A DNA stretch of 64,000 nt from Primorskyibacter flagellatus (lineage in GTDB: Bacteria > Pseudomonadota > Alphaproteobacteria > Rhodobacterales > Rhodobacteraceae): assembly GCF_014638275.1 (NCBI RefSeq), contig NZ_BMFJ01000002.1, forward strand, positions 558,001 through 622,000, written 5' to 3'. Position 1 is the first letter of the stretch, and the number at the start of each line of letters is the position of its first letter. The position numbers and the translations under genes were made by a program. Of the stretch, positions 17,318-25,391 are shown in pieces. Below the pieces are notes generated by a model, which ran no database searches, was not told where the DNA came from, and saw only the letters and a program-made list of their open reading frames with translations.

Positions 17318-18223
17318 CTACAGACGGCTGCCGGCGGGCACAGGCCGGCCGCGCAGGAACTCCGCCGCATCCTGCGGGCCCTTGCCCGCCCGTTGCAACC
17401 GCAAAAGCCGCACCGCCCCCTCCCCGCAGGCCACGGTCAGCGCATCGTCCAGCGCCTCGCCCGGCGCCCCTGCCCCGGTGGCGATACGGGACCCGAGCAG
17501 CTTCACCCGCTCCCCCCCGATCTCGCACCAGGCGCCGGGAAAGACCGACAGCCCGCGGATCAGCCGGTCAACTTCTTCCACGGGCTTGCTCCAGTCCACC
17601 CGCGCCTCTGCCTTGTCGATCTTGGCGGCATAGGTCACGCCCTCGTCCGGCTGCACCTCGGCCACCAGCCCGTCCAACTCCGCCAGTGCTTCCACGATCA
17701 GCCGCGCGCCCAGCACGGACAGCCGGTCATGCAGCTCCGCCGTGGTCTCCTCCGCCCCGATCTCCAGCGCCTCGCGCAGCAGCACCGGCCCGGTGTCGAG
17801 CCCGGCCTCCATCTGCATGATGCAGACCCCGCTCTCCGCGTCGCCCGCCATAATAGCACGATGGATCGGCGCCGCCCCCCGCCAGCGCGGCAGAAGCGAG
17901 GCATGGATGTTCAGGCACCCTCGTTCCGGCGCGTCCAGCACAGCCTGCGGCAGGATCAGACCATAGGCCACGACAACCGCAACCTCCGCCCCGAGCGCGG
18001 CAAACTCCGCCTGCGCCTCCGCCCCCTTCAGCGACACCGGATGCCGCACCATGAGCCCAAGCGCCTCAGCCCGCGCCTGCACGGGCGATGGCCTGTCCTT
18101 CTTCCCCCGCCCCGCAGGCCGCGGCGGCTGGCAGTACACGCAGGCAATCTCATGCCCGGCATCGACCAGCGCCTCCAGCACCGGTACCGAAAATTCCGGC
18201 GTTCCCATGAAGACGATCCGCAT
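17318..18223 (-). CDS. fmt: Methionyl-tRNA formyltransferase
   Basis: A 301-residue Fmt, which formylates initiator Met-tRNA with 10-formyl-THF. The N-terminal [19 protein letters not shown], the [11 protein letters not shown] stretch, the catalytic block [16 protein letters not shown] (Asn, His) and the C-terminal tRNA-binding domain ([14 protein letters not shown]) are all present. I chose the ATG at 18223, preceded by AAGGAG. It acts with the deformylases encoded just upstream: Fmt adds and Def removes the formyl group. Confidence 0.95.
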   Translation of the reverse strand: MRIVFMGTPEFSVPVLEALVDAGHEIACVYCQPPRPAGRGKKDRPSPVQARAEALGLMVRHPVSLKGAEAQAEFAALGAEVAVVVAYGLILPQAVLDAPERGCLNIHASLLPRWRGAAPIHRAIMAGDAESGVCIMQMEAGLDTGPVLLREALEIGAEETTAELHDRLSVLGARLIVEALAELDGLVAEVQPDEGVTYAAKIDKAEARVDWSKPVEEVDRLIRGLSVFPGAWCEIGGERVKLLGSRIATGAGAPGEALDDALTVACGEGAVRLLRLQRAGKGPQDAAEFLRGRPVPAGSRL

Positions 18224-18233
18224 GTCCTGCTCC

Positions 18234-18288
18234 TTCATCTTGCCCAAAATACTCCGGGGAGCCCGAGGGGCAGCGCTCCTCGGCCCCG
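18234..18288 (+). repeat. Dispersed element, copy 2 (between def2 and fmt)
   Basis: CATCTTGCCCAAAATACTCC followed by a G-rich run and an imperfect hairpin (GAGCCCGAGG..CCTCGGCCCC). Here the element reads opposite to both flanking genes, unlike the other copies, which read in the sense of the gene they follow. Confidence 0.6.
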
Positions 18289-18295
18289 CACTCTC

Positions 18296-18784
18296 CTACC
18301 GGCGCGCCTTGCGCAGCAGCATGTCCCGTTTCACCCTGCTCAGCCGGTCGAAATACATCCGCCCCGCCAGATGGTCGATCTGGTGCTGCACCGATGTCGC
18401 CCAGAGCCCGACGAAATCCCGCTCCTCCACTGCGCCCTCCGCGTTGAGAAACCGCACCGTCACCGCCCGCGGCCGTACGACCTTTGCCGACACGCCGGGC
18501 AGACAGGGCGAGGCCTCCTCGTGCTCGCGCGGCTCCACGCTCGCATGCAGCACCTCCGGATTGGCCATGCGCACCGCCTGCCCCCGGTCCGAGGACGCAT
18601 CGACCACCGCCAGCCGCAGCATCACCCCGATCTGTACCGCCGCGAGACCGACGCCCGGCATCGCCTCCATCGTCGCGACCATGTCGTCCCAGTGGGCGCG
18701 GACGTCTTCCGTCACCTCCGGCACATCCGCCGCGACGGTCTTCAGACGCCGGTCGGGCCAACGCAGGATCGGGCGGATGGCCAT
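18296..18784 (-). CDS. Peptide deformylase paralogue, catalytic Glu replaced
   Basis: A 162-residue protein of the peptide deformylase fold. The first motif is intact (GVGLAAVQIG). The second, normally EGCLS, reads SPCLP, keeping only the metal-binding Cys and the next Leu. The third, normally HEIDH, reads HQIDHLAG; the codon is CAG, so the catalytic Glu is Gln. Metal ligands (Cys, His, His) remain. It overlaps the canonical def upstream by one base (TGATG). I expect weak or no deformylase activity; a ribosome-binding, modulatory or altered-substrate role is inference. Confidence 0.85.
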   Translation of the reverse strand: MAIRPILRWPDRRLKTVAADVPEVTEDVRAHWDDMVATMEAMPGVGLAAVQIGVMLRLAVVDASSDRGQAVRMANPEVLHASVEPREHEEASPCLPGVSAKVVRPRAVTVRFLNAEGAVEERDFVGLWATSVQHQIDHLAGRMYFDRLSRVKRDMLLRKARR

Positions 18785-19302
18785 CAGGCGCGGGCCCGGT
18801 CGCGCTTCAGCTTCTGCATCTTCCGGGTGATGATCTGCCGCTTGATCGGGCTGATGTAGTCGATGAAGAGCTTGCCATCGAGATGGTCGATCTCGTGCTG
18901 CACGCAGGTCGCCCAGAGCTTGTCGAAGGTCTCTTCCTGCGCCTTGCCGTCCCGGTCCATCCAGCGCACCGTCACCTCCGCCGGGCGCTCCACCTCGGCA
19001 TATTGTTCGGGGATCGACAGGCAGCCTTCCTCGTAAACCGATTTTTCATCCGAGGAAGCGATGATCTCCGGGTTGAACATGATCAGCGGACGGGGCGCGG
19101 CGGCTTCGTCCTTTTCGCAGTCCAGCACGATCAGACGGGCCATCAGCCCGATCTGCGGCCCGGCCAGCCCGATGCCTGGCGCGTCATACATGGTGGCCAG
19201 CATGTCGTCGGCCGTCCGACGCAGGTCGTCGGTGATGTCGGCAACCGGATCGACGACCTTTTTCAGGCGCGGATCCGGGTGGATGAGGATGGGTCTGATC
19301 AT
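18784..19302 (-). CDS. def: Peptide deformylase
   Basis: A 172-residue deformylase that removes N-formyl groups from new proteins. The motifs are GIGLAGPQIG (residues about 43-52), EEGCLSIPE (about 91-99) and VQHEIDHLDG (about 134-143), with the Cys, two His and catalytic Glu all present. I chose the ATG at 19302 (MIRPILIHPDP); the longer upstream frame is antisense to the aminotransferase gene. It is first in the def-def2-fmt run and divergent from the aminotransferase. Confidence 0.95.
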   Translation of the reverse strand: MIRPILIHPDPRLKKVVDPVADITDDLRRTADDMLATMYDAPGIGLAGPQIGLMARLIVLDCEKDEAAAPRPLIMFNPEIIASSDEKSVYEEGCLSIPEQYAEVERPAEVTVRWMDRDGKAQEETFDKLWATCVQHEIDHLDGKLFIDYISPIKRQIITRKMQKLKRDRARA

Positions 19303-19449
19303 GCGCCTCATGTAAGCGAAGGGACCGCGCCGCGCAATCCGTCCCCGGTCCTGCGTTGTGGCGCACAGCGCCGGGGGGCGCACCCCCTTGCCGCCACCTG
19401 TCAAAGGAGTAGTTTTCCCGGAAATTCCGAAAGTTGTGAAAGGCCTCAC

Positions 19450-20628
19450 GTGACCGCCCCCGATTTCGACGAACTGATCGAACGCCGCAACACCCACTCC
19501 GCCAAATGGGACAAGATGGAGACGTTTTCGGGCGTGTCCCCCGACGACGGCATTCCGATGTGGGTCGCTGACATGGACTTCCGCCCCCCGCACAGCGTCA
19601 CCGACGCCCTGCGCGCCTATCTCGATCACGGTGTCTTCGGCTATTTCGGCGATGACGAGGCCTATCTGAACGCGATTTGCTGGTGGATGCAGACCCGCCA
19701 CGACTGGACCGTCGACCCCGGCCACGTCTTCTCCACCCACGGCCTCGTCAACGGCACCGGCCTCTGCGTGGAGGGCTTCACGAAACCCGGCGATGCGGTG
19801 GTCATGTTCACTCCGATCTACCATGCCTTCTTCCGCGTGATCCGCGCCGCCGGCCGCACCGTCACCGAATGCCCGATGGCACTGACGGATGGCCGCTACA
19901 CGCTCGACTTCGACGCCTACGACGCGCAGATGACCGGGAAAGAGAAGATGATCGTCTTCTGCTCCCCCCACAACCCCGGCGGCCGCGTCTGGACTCGGGC
20001 GGAACTCGAAGGCCTGCTGGCGTTCGCACAGCGCCACGACCTCCTCATCGTGTCCGATGAAATCCACCACGACCTCATCATGCCCGGCGAAAAGCACATC
20101 CCGCTGGCCCTGATACCGGGCGCGGCGGAGCGGCTGGTCATGATGTCCGCGACGACCAAGACCTTCAACCTCGCCGGGATGCACACCGGCAACGTCATCA
20201 TCTCCGACCCCGATCTGCGGCAGAAATTCGATGCGGTGATGACCGCCTTCGGCATTTCCCCGAACGCCTTCGGCAAGCACATGGTGCCCGCCGCCTATTC
20301 ACCGGAAGGGGCGGACTGGGTCGATGCGCTGATGACCTATCTCGACGGCAACCGCCGCATCTTCGACGACGGCATGGCGGCGATCCCCGGCCTGCACAGC
20401 ATGCCGCTCGAAGGCACCTACCTCGCCTGGGTCGACTTCTCCGGCACGGGGATGGAGTCGACGGAGGTGCAGCGCCGCATCCAGAAGGACGCGAAGATCG
20501 CCGTGAACCTTGGCGAGACCTTCGGCGCGGGCGGCGCGCCCTTCCAGCGGTTCAATCTCGCGACGCCCCGCACCCGCGTGGTGGAGGCGGTGGAACGCAT
20601 GCAACACGCCTTCCGCGACCTCCAGTAA
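19450..20628 (+). CDS. PatB/MalY-family PLP aminotransferase (C-S lyase)
   Basis: A 392-residue fold-type I PLP enzyme. The N-terminal DFDELIERRNTHSAKWDK and PMWVADMDF are typical of MalY/PatB cystathionine beta-lyase-like enzymes, which cleave C-S bonds of cystathionine or cysteine conjugates. SDEIHHDL holds the PLP-contacting Asp, and SATTKTFNLAG holds the Schiff-base Lys. I chose the GTG at 19450 (VTAPDFDEL) with GAAAGG just upstream; a much longer frame to the left is antisense to the deformylases. Its stop abuts that of the convergent exporter. Confidence 0.9.
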   Translation: MTAPDFDELIERRNTHSAKWDKMETFSGVSPDDGIPMWVADMDFRPPHSVTDALRAYLDHGVFGYFGDDEAYLNAICWWMQTRHDWTVDPGHVFSTHGLVNGTGLCVEGFTKPGDAVVMFTPIYHAFFRVIRAAGRTVTECPMALTDGRYTLDFDAYDAQMTGKEKMIVFCSPHNPGGRVWTRAELEGLLAFAQRHDLLIVSDEIHHDLIMPGEKHIPLALIPGAAERLVMMSATTKTFNLAGMHTGNVIISDPDLRQKFDAVMTAFGISPNAFGKHMVPAAYSPEGADWVDALMTYLDGNRRIFDDGMAAIPGLHSMPLEGTYLAWVDFSGTGMESTEVQRRIQKDAKIAVNLGETFGAGGAPFQRFNLATPRTRVVEAVERMQHAFRDLQ

Positions 20629-21492
20629 TCAGCCGAGGATCACCGCGACCACCCCCGCCACCGACACGGCAGAGCCGATGAAGCCGCGCGCGCCCATGCT
20701 GCGGTCGCGGTGGATCAACCGGTTGAACAGGATGGTGAACAGCGGATAGGTCGCCACCACCGGCGACACCTGCACCACCTCTCCCCGCCCGAGGGCGGAG
20801 TAGAGGAACACCACCGCCAGCCCGTTGCAAAGCCCGATGACCATGAACCACAGGATGCCCGCGCGCGCGCCTTCGGGCCGGTGCTGCCCGGCGGTCATGC
20901 AGGCCCCCCAGACCACGAGGCTCGACATCAGGTAGGCGATCAGTCCGGCGGCGAAGGGCGCGTGCCAGTAGTCGTAGCCCAGCTTCACGACCGGCTGCAC
21001 CGCGCCGCGCAGGAACGCACCGAGCAGCGGCAGGGCCAGCACCATCAGCCGCACCGATGGATGGCTGCGCACCTTGTCCAGCGCCAGCAGCACCAGCCCG
21101 GCGCAGACCCCGAGTATCCCCAGCCCCTGCACCGCAGAGGGCACCTCGCCAAGCAGGAGGATCGCCAACCCGATGGCGAAGATCGGCGATGTGTTGCCCA
21201 GCCCCCCGGTCAGGTTCGGCCCGATCGCCCGGTTCGACACGAAGTTCACCAGCGACACCACCGCCGGGTAGAACACCCCCGCCCCGGCAAAGATCGCAAC
21301 TGCCCGCCAGTCCGCCCCGCTCCAGTCGATGGTAAGCGGTGCAAGGCAGAGGAACAGCACCAGCGATGTCGGCACCGAATAGGTCGCCCCGACCAGCGGC
21401 GACAGGGTCCGCAGCCCGAAGGTGGTGAACACCAGCCCGAGCGCCAGGCAGACCGAGGCCGCCAGCGAGAGCAGAAAAATCCAATGGTCCAA
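20629..21492 (-). CDS. DMT (EamA-type) transporter
   Basis: A 287-residue membrane protein with about ten hydrophobic segments in two repeated halves, the EamA/DMT fold; it probably exports a small metabolite. The first half begins LDHWIFLLSLAASV; the second begins after KVRSHPSVRL. I chose the TTG at 21492 because GGGGGGA lies just before it and it places the first membrane helix at the N-terminus. An ATG at 21615 would add about 40 polar residues with no family match. It converges with the PatB/MalY gene without a gap. Confidence 0.8.
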   Translation of the reverse strand: MDHWIFLLSLAASVCLALGLVFTTFGLRTLSPLVGATYSVPTSLVLFLCLAPLTIDWSGADWRAVAIFAGAGVFYPAVVSLVNFVSNRAIGPNLTGGLGNTSPIFAIGLAILLLGEVPSAVQGLGILGVCAGLVLLALDKVRSHPSVRLMVLALPLLGAFLRGAVQPVVKLGYDYWHAPFAAGLIAYLMSSLVVWGACMTAGQHRPEGARAGILWFMVIGLCNGLAVVFLYSALGRGEVVQVSPVVATYPLFTILFNRLIHRDRSMGARGFIGSAVSVAGVVAVILG

Positions 21493-21611
21493 GAAATCCC
21501 CCCGGAATCCACCGGTGAGAGTACCGATTCTTCCCGGAACGGCGAGGGGGAAAGCGCGGTCGCAACGCCGCCGGTGCCAGGATAAGAGACCCTGCACGCC
21601 CTTGATATCAG

Positions 21612-21641
21612 ACAAAAAGAAACCCGGGCACTAGGCCCGGG
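21612..21641 (-). terminator. Intrinsic terminator (end of candidate sRNA / response-regulator 3' region)
   Basis: On the minus strand a 7-base-pair stem (GCCCGGG / CCCGGGC, 5-base loop) is followed directly by TTTCTTTTTGT. This is the clearest Rho-independent terminator in the window. Confidence 0.85.
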
Positions 21642-21715
21642 CAAGTCCAACAGGGAGGTACATATCAAACCCGGATATGTGCGGGTTGGTTCCCGAAGGT
21701 TCCGAAAAACATGTT
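21612..21715 (-). ncRNA. Candidate small RNA downstream of the response regulator gene
   Basis: About 140 bases after the response regulator stop lies a compact non-coding stretch. On the minus strand it contains a hairpin with arms ACATATC/GATATGT, then the single-stranded C-rich stretch ACCTCCCTGTTGGACTT, then the strong terminator at 21612-21641. The CCTCCC run is complementary to Shine-Dalgarno sequences, the usual seed of trans-acting sRNAs. A -10-like GATAAC lies just upstream (about 21715-21720). It may be an independent sRNA or one released from the 3' UTR. The 5' end is a guess. Confidence 0.45.
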
Positions 21716-21782
21716 ATCATCATTCAACGGGCAAGAATAAGGCTGGTATTCCTTACCTCGATTCTCCCGCAGGTTGTGGCTT

Positions 21783-22469
21783 TTATGCCACCAGACGGTA
21801 CCCGCCGCTCTCCGTCACCAGAAGCCGCGCATTCGACGGATCGGGTTCGATCTTCTGCCGCAGTCGGTAGATATGGGTTTCCAGCGTGTGGGTCGTCACG
21901 CCCGCGTTGTAGCCCCACACCTCGTGCAGCAGCACGTCGCGCGCCACCACGCCGTCGGTCGAACGGTAGAGGAACTTGAGGATGTTCGTCTCCTTCTCCG
22001 TCAGGCGGATCTTCTTCTCGTCCTCGGTCAGCAGCATCTTCATGCTGGGACGGAAGGTATACGGCCCAAGCTGGAACACCGCATCCTCGGACTGTTCGTG
22101 CTGGCGCAGCTGCGCGCGGATGCGGGCCAGCAGGACCGGAAACTTGAACGGCTTTGTGATGTAGTCATTCGCCCCGGCGTCAAGCCCGAGGATCGTGTCC
22201 GCGTCACTGTCATGCCCGGTGAGCATCAGGATCGGGGCCTTCACGCCCTGCTTGCGCATCAGCCGGCAAAGCTCCCGTCCGTCCGTGTCGGGCAGACCGA
22301 CGTCCAGGATCACCAGGTCGAACAGCGATTCCTTCACCTTCTGCATCGCGCAGGCGCCGTTGTCGGCCTCGAGGACATCGAAATCCTCGGTCATCACAAG
22401 CTGTTCGCTAAGGGCTTCGCGCAGGTCGTCCTCGTCATCGACCAGCAGGATACGTTTCAACTGTGCCAT
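21783..22469 (-). CDS. OmpR-family response regulator
   Basis: A 228-residue response regulator. The receiver domain has the acidic pair in LLVDDEDDL, the phospho-acceptor Asp in LVILDVGLPD (about residue 55), and the conserved Lys in ITKPFKF. The C-terminal winged helix ends in THTLETHIYRLRQKIEPDP and GGYRLVA. No histidine kinase is adjacent. An orphan essential envelope regulator such as CenR in Rhodobacter is one candidate, but I cannot establish orthology. The 3' region carries a candidate sRNA and a terminator. Confidence 0.9.
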   Translation of the reverse strand: MAQLKRILLVDDEDDLREALSEQLVMTEDFDVLEADNGACAMQKVKESLFDLVILDVGLPDTDGRELCRLMRKQGVKAPILMLTGHDSDADTILGLDAGANDYITKPFKFPVLLARIRAQLRQHEQSEDAVFQLGPYTFRPSMKMLLTEDEKKIRLTEKETNILKFLYRSTDGVVARDVLLHEVWGYNAGVTTHTLETHIYRLRQKIEPDPSNARLLVTESGGYRLVA

Positions 22470-22569
22470 ATCGGGCCTCCGTCATTCGGCAGGGATATGC
22501 CGTTGCGCACCAGATGCGCGCGGCTCACGGGTCCGGCAAGATTTGCTACTGTGCTCTCACGCCGACGTG

Positions 22570-22583
22570 TCCCTGCGCAGGGA
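22570..22583. promoter_or_regulatory. 14-base perfect palindrome between response regulator and ribA
   Basis: TCCCTGCGCAGGGA in the 172-base divergent region between the response regulator gene and ribA. It may be a dimeric-regulator site or a short hairpin in the response-regulator leader. No riboswitch-like FMN structure is visible upstream of ribA. Confidence 0.35.
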
Positions 22584-22641
22584 TTTGTTTCAACTTTGCA
22601 ATTTACCGGTTTAAACAGGATCAAGTTTCGAAAGCATCCGC

Positions 22642-23718
22642 ATGTCCTTGATCCCCGACGCCACCGAACAGCTTGCCCGCGCCCGCGCCGACCTGCGCAT
22701 GGGCCTGCCGATCGTGCTGCGCGACGGGTCCCGTCGGATGCTGGTGCTGGCGGTCGAAACGCTGTCCGCCGACCGCCTGGCGGCGCTGGCCGCGCTTGGC
22801 GGCACGCCGCATCTGGCGATCACGGCGCGCCGGGCCGAAACCCTGAAGGCCCGCGCCTATGATGGCGATCTGGCCCGGCTGACCCTGCCGAAGGACGCCG
22901 ACCTTACGTGGCTGAACGCCGTCGCGGACCCGGCCGACGACCTCCGATCCCCCATGAAGGGGCCCTTCGTCGCCCTGCGGGAAGGTCCCGCCGACCTCGA
23001 CCGGCTGGCGCTGCGCATCCTGAAATCCGCCCGCATCCTGCCCGCCGCGCTCAACCTCTCCGTCCCCACCGCGCCCGAGGGGCTGACGACGCTCGACGCG
23101 ACCGCGACGCGCCACCTTCTCGACACTGCCAGCCCGCTGCACCCGGTGATCCACGCCCGCGTCCCGCTCGCCGCCGCTGAAAACTCCCGTCTGCATGTCT
23201 TCCGCCCCGAGGACGGCGGAGAGGAGCATTACGCCATAGAGATCGGCCGCCCCCCGCGCGACACCCCAGTGCTCGCCCGCCTGCATTCCGCCTGCTTCAC
23301 CGGCGACCTGCTCGGTTCGCTCAAATGCGACTGCGGCCCGCAGCTGCACGGCGCCCTGACCCAGATGGGCGACGAAGGGGCGGGTATCCTGCTCTATCTC
23401 AACCAGGAGGGGCGCGGGATCGGGCTGGCCAACAAGATGCGCGCCTATTCGCTGCAGGATCAGGGTTTCGACACGGTGGAGGCCAACCACCGGCTTGGCT
23501 TCGAGGATGACGAGCGCGACTTCCGCATCGGCGCGGCCCTGCTGAAACAGATGGGATTCGCCTCTGTCCGGTTGCTGACCAACAATCCCGCCAAGATCGC
23601 GATGATGGAGAAGAACGGCATTGCCGTGACCGAACGGGTGCCGCTGAAGGTCGGGGAAAATCCGCACAACACGAAATACCTCGCCACCAAGGCGAAGAAA
23701 TCGGGGCACCTCCTGTGA
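22642..23718 (+). CDS. ribA: GTP cyclohydrolase II
   Basis: A 358-residue protein. The C-terminal half is a complete GTP cyclohydrolase II ([20 protein letters not shown] with the zinc cysteines, [18 protein letters not shown], and [14 protein letters not shown]). This opens GTP in the first step of riboflavin synthesis. The N-terminal approximately 150 residues resemble an extra or degenerate domain with no obvious DHBP synthase active-site acidic motif. The stop overlaps the next gene (TGATG), so the two are coupled. Confidence 0.93.
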   Translation: MSLIPDATEQLARARADLRMGLPIVLRDGSRRMLVLAVETLSADRLAALAALGGTPHLAITARRAETLKARAYDGDLARLTLPKDADLTWLNAVADPADDLRSPMKGPFVALREGPADLDRLALRILKSARILPAALNLSVPTAPEGLTTLDATATRHLLDTASPLHPVIHARVPLAAAENSRLHVFRPEDGGEEHYAIEIGRPPRDTPVLARLHSACFTGDLLGSLKCDCGPQLHGALTQMGDEGAGILLYLNQEGRGIGLANKMRAYSLQDQGFDTVEANHRLGFEDDERDFRIGAALLKQMGFASVRLLTNNPAKIAMMEKNGIAVTERVPLKVGENPHNTKYLATKAKKSGHLL

Positions 23719-24194
23719 TGCGCCTGTCGCCTGCGGGCCTGCACTTCGCCGGGCGCACCCTGCCCTGTACCATCGGGCGCGGCGGCCTGTCCGACGCCAA
23801 ACGCGAAGGCGACGGGGCCACGCCACGCGGGCTGCACCGGATCGTCGGGTGTCTCTACCGCCCCGACCGCGTGCCGGCCCCCGCCCCCTGGGCCCTGCCG
23901 ATCCTGCCCGGGATGCTCTGGTCCGACGCGCCGAAGGATGCCGCCTACAACCAGCTGGTCCGCGCCCCCTATGGGCCAAGCCACGAAAAGCTCCGCCGCG
24001 CCGACCCGCTCTACGACATCGTGCTGCTCACCGACTGGAACTGGCCAGAGGCCGTGCCCGGTGCCGGGTCCGCCATCTTCCTGCACCAGCAGCGCCGTCC
24101 CGGCTACCCGACCGAGGGCTGTCTGGCCTTCCGCCGCGACCACATCCGCTGGATCGCCGAACGGGCCGTGCCGGGCACGCGGCTGCTGGTCTAG
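23718..24194 (+). CDS. L,D-transpeptidase (YkuD)-fold protein
   Basis: A 158-residue protein with a YkuD-type catalytic region. HQQRRPGYPTEGCLAF carries the His and the nucleophile Cys in a TEGC context, instead of the commoner SxGC. The N-terminal part (PCTIGRGGLSDAKREGDGATPRG) is typical of short cytosolic-looking YkuD proteins that lack a signal peptide, and no signal peptide is visible here. Peptidoglycan cross-linking is the family reaction; whether this short form acts in the periplasm is uncertain. The start overlaps the ribA stop. Confidence 0.85.
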   Translation: MRLSPAGLHFAGRTLPCTIGRGGLSDAKREGDGATPRGLHRIVGCLYRPDRVPAPAPWALPILPGMLWSDAPKDAAYNQLVRAPYGPSHEKLRRADPLYDIVLLTDWNWPEAVPGAGSAIFLHQQRRPGYPTEGCLAFRRDHIRWIAERAVPGTRLLV

Positions 24195-24197
24195 GCG

Positions 24198-24590
24198 TCA
24201 GGGATAGTTCCGCATCGCCGTCGCGGTGCCAAGCGTCTTGCTTCCGTTCTTCGCGACCGCCTTCCACTGGTAGCGGTGCGATCCGGACGGCGGACAGGGG
24301 CTCTTGTACTTGAAGATACCGCCGGGCAGGGTCGCCGACCCGCTGACCTCTGCCTTCACCTTCCCGCCGCCGTGGTTGTAGGAGGGCACGTCCAGGTCCT
24401 TGAGGGTGAAGTCGATCCGGTTGGTCCCCGCCGGAACCCCCGTGAGCGTGAACTCGGGACTTCCGACCGTGTTCGGATTGCCCGACGTACACAGCGGAAT
24501 ATTCCCCCATTTGAAGTCGAGCGTCATGTCGGCAGATGCCGCACCCGCGGACAGGAGGGGCGCGATGACCAGCGGCAGAATGTATTTCAT
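24198..24590 (-). CDS. Small secreted protein, remotely PEBP-like
   Basis: A 130-residue protein with a signal peptide (MKYILPLVIAPLLSAGAASA, cleavage after ASA). The mature part includes SPEFTLTGVPAGTNRIDFTLKDLDVP, which recalls the SPxLxWxGxPxGxxSxAlxxxDPDaP block of phosphatidylethanolamine-binding proteins, followed by YNHGGG. It has two cysteines (PLCTSG, SPCPPSG). The likeness is partial, so I call it hypothetical. The ATG at 24590 has TGAGGA before it, and that ribosome binding site lies in a hairpin (24596-24613). Confidence 0.75.
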   Translation of the reverse strand: MKYILPLVIAPLLSAGAASADMTLDFKWGNIPLCTSGNPNTVGSPEFTLTGVPAGTNRIDFTLKDLDVPSYNHGGGKVKAEVSGSATLPGGIFKYKSPCPPSGSHRYQWKAVAKNGSKTLGTATAMRNYP

Positions 24591-24595
24591 GAAAT

Positions 24596-24613
24596 CCTCA
24601 TTGATGAATGAGG
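24596..24613 (-). promoter_or_regulatory. Hairpin covering the ribosome binding site of the small secreted protein gene
   Basis: On the minus strand, CCTCATT-CATC-AATGAGG forms a perfect 7-base-pair stem with a 4-base loop. The 3' arm is the Shine-Dalgarno sequence (TGAGGA), 5 bases before the ATG at 24590. It could limit translation until melted or bound. Inference from pairing only. Confidence 0.45.
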
Positions 24614-24651
24614 CCAGCATCGCACCGCCCCGCGGCCCGGCGCAATCGGAT

Positions 24652-25305
24652 TTACGGCCGCGTCCCGAAGATCGCGGACCCGACCCGGACATGGGTCGCG
24701 CCAAGCGCAATCGCTTCTTCGAAGTCGCCCGACATGCCCATGGATAGCCCCGCCAGCCCGTTGCGGTCCGCGAACTTGGCCAGCAGCGCGAAATGGAGCG
24801 AGGGCGTCTCGTCCACCGGCGGAATGCACATCAGCCCTTTGAGAGGCAGGCCAAGCCCGCGCACCTCGGCCACGAAGGAATCGACTTCCGACGGCAGGAT
24901 CCCGGCCTTCTGCGGCTCCTCCCCCGTGTTCACCTGGATGAACAGGTCGGGGCAGGTCCCGATTTCATCCGCCAGCCGCGCCAGCGTCGTCGCCAGCTTG
25001 GGCCGGTCGAGCGAATGGATCGCCTGCGCCAGCTCCATCGCCTGCCGCGCCTTGTTGGTCTGCAGCGGGCCGATGATATGCAGCTCCACCGCGCCGAAGT
25101 CTTCGCGAAAGCCCGGCCATTTGCCCGCAGCCTCCTGGACCCGGTTCTCGCCAAAGACGCGCTGGCCTTCTTCCAACACCGCACGGACGCGGTGGTCCGG
25201 CTGCATCTTGGATACGGCGATCAGCGTAACCTCGCCGGGGTCGCGACCGGCGGCGTCACAGGCTTTGGCGATACGGGAACGGATTTCGGTCAGGGACATG
25301 CGCAA
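24652..25305 (-). CDS. YggS-family PLP-binding protein (PLP homeostasis)
   Basis: A 217-residue single-domain PLP protein of the YggS/PROSC family. Marks are LIAVSKMQPDHRVRAVLEEGQRVFGENRVQE (PLP Lys in VSKMQ), HIIGPLQTNKARQAM, FIQVNTGEEPQKAG, LKGLMCIPPVDE and SMGMSGDFEEAI near the C-terminus. Such proteins act in PLP homeostasis rather than known catalysis. It stands alone between the small secreted protein and the porin gene. Confidence 0.95.
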   Translation of the reverse strand: MRMSLTEIRSRIAKACDAAGRDPGEVTLIAVSKMQPDHRVRAVLEEGQRVFGENRVQEAAGKWPGFREDFGAVELHIIGPLQTNKARQAMELAQAIHSLDRPKLATTLARLADEIGTCPDLFIQVNTGEEPQKAGILPSEVDSFVAEVRGLGLPLKGLMCIPPVDETPSLHFALLAKFADRNGLAGLSMGMSGDFEEAIALGATHVRVGSAIFGTRP

Positions 25306-25344
25306 GGGATGTCACGAAGACATGCGGAGGTCCAGAATCGAAAT

Positions 25345-25366
25345 GGGCAGGCCCGAAGGCCTGCCC
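25345..25366 (-). terminator. Hairpin terminator of the porin gene
   Basis: GGGCAGGCC-CGAA-GGCCTGCCC, a perfect 9-base-pair stem with a tetraloop, about 25 bases after the porin stop on the minus strand. A short ATTTCG follows, a weak U-tract. Confidence 0.75.
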
Positions 25367-25391
25367 ACGAAGATCAGCTCAGGTGAGCGGA

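Noticed and set aside
18484-19449. N-terminal extension of the PatB/MalY frame
   Set aside because: The extension is antisense to both deformylase genes and has no resemblance to the enzyme family; the GTG at 19450 gives the family length.
21677-21979. A plus-strand frame preceded by GGGAGGT in the response-regulator 3' region
   Set aside because: Most of the frame is antisense to the response regulator, and the Shine-Dalgarno-like sequence is the complement of the candidate sRNA's CCTCCC run.
22470-22641. Possible FMN riboswitch upstream of ribA
   Set aside because: The gap has only a 14-base palindrome and no conserved riboswitch core.
22621-23979. A 452-codon minus frame across ribA
   Set aside because: Antisense to ribA and the L,D-transpeptidase-fold gene; no family marks.
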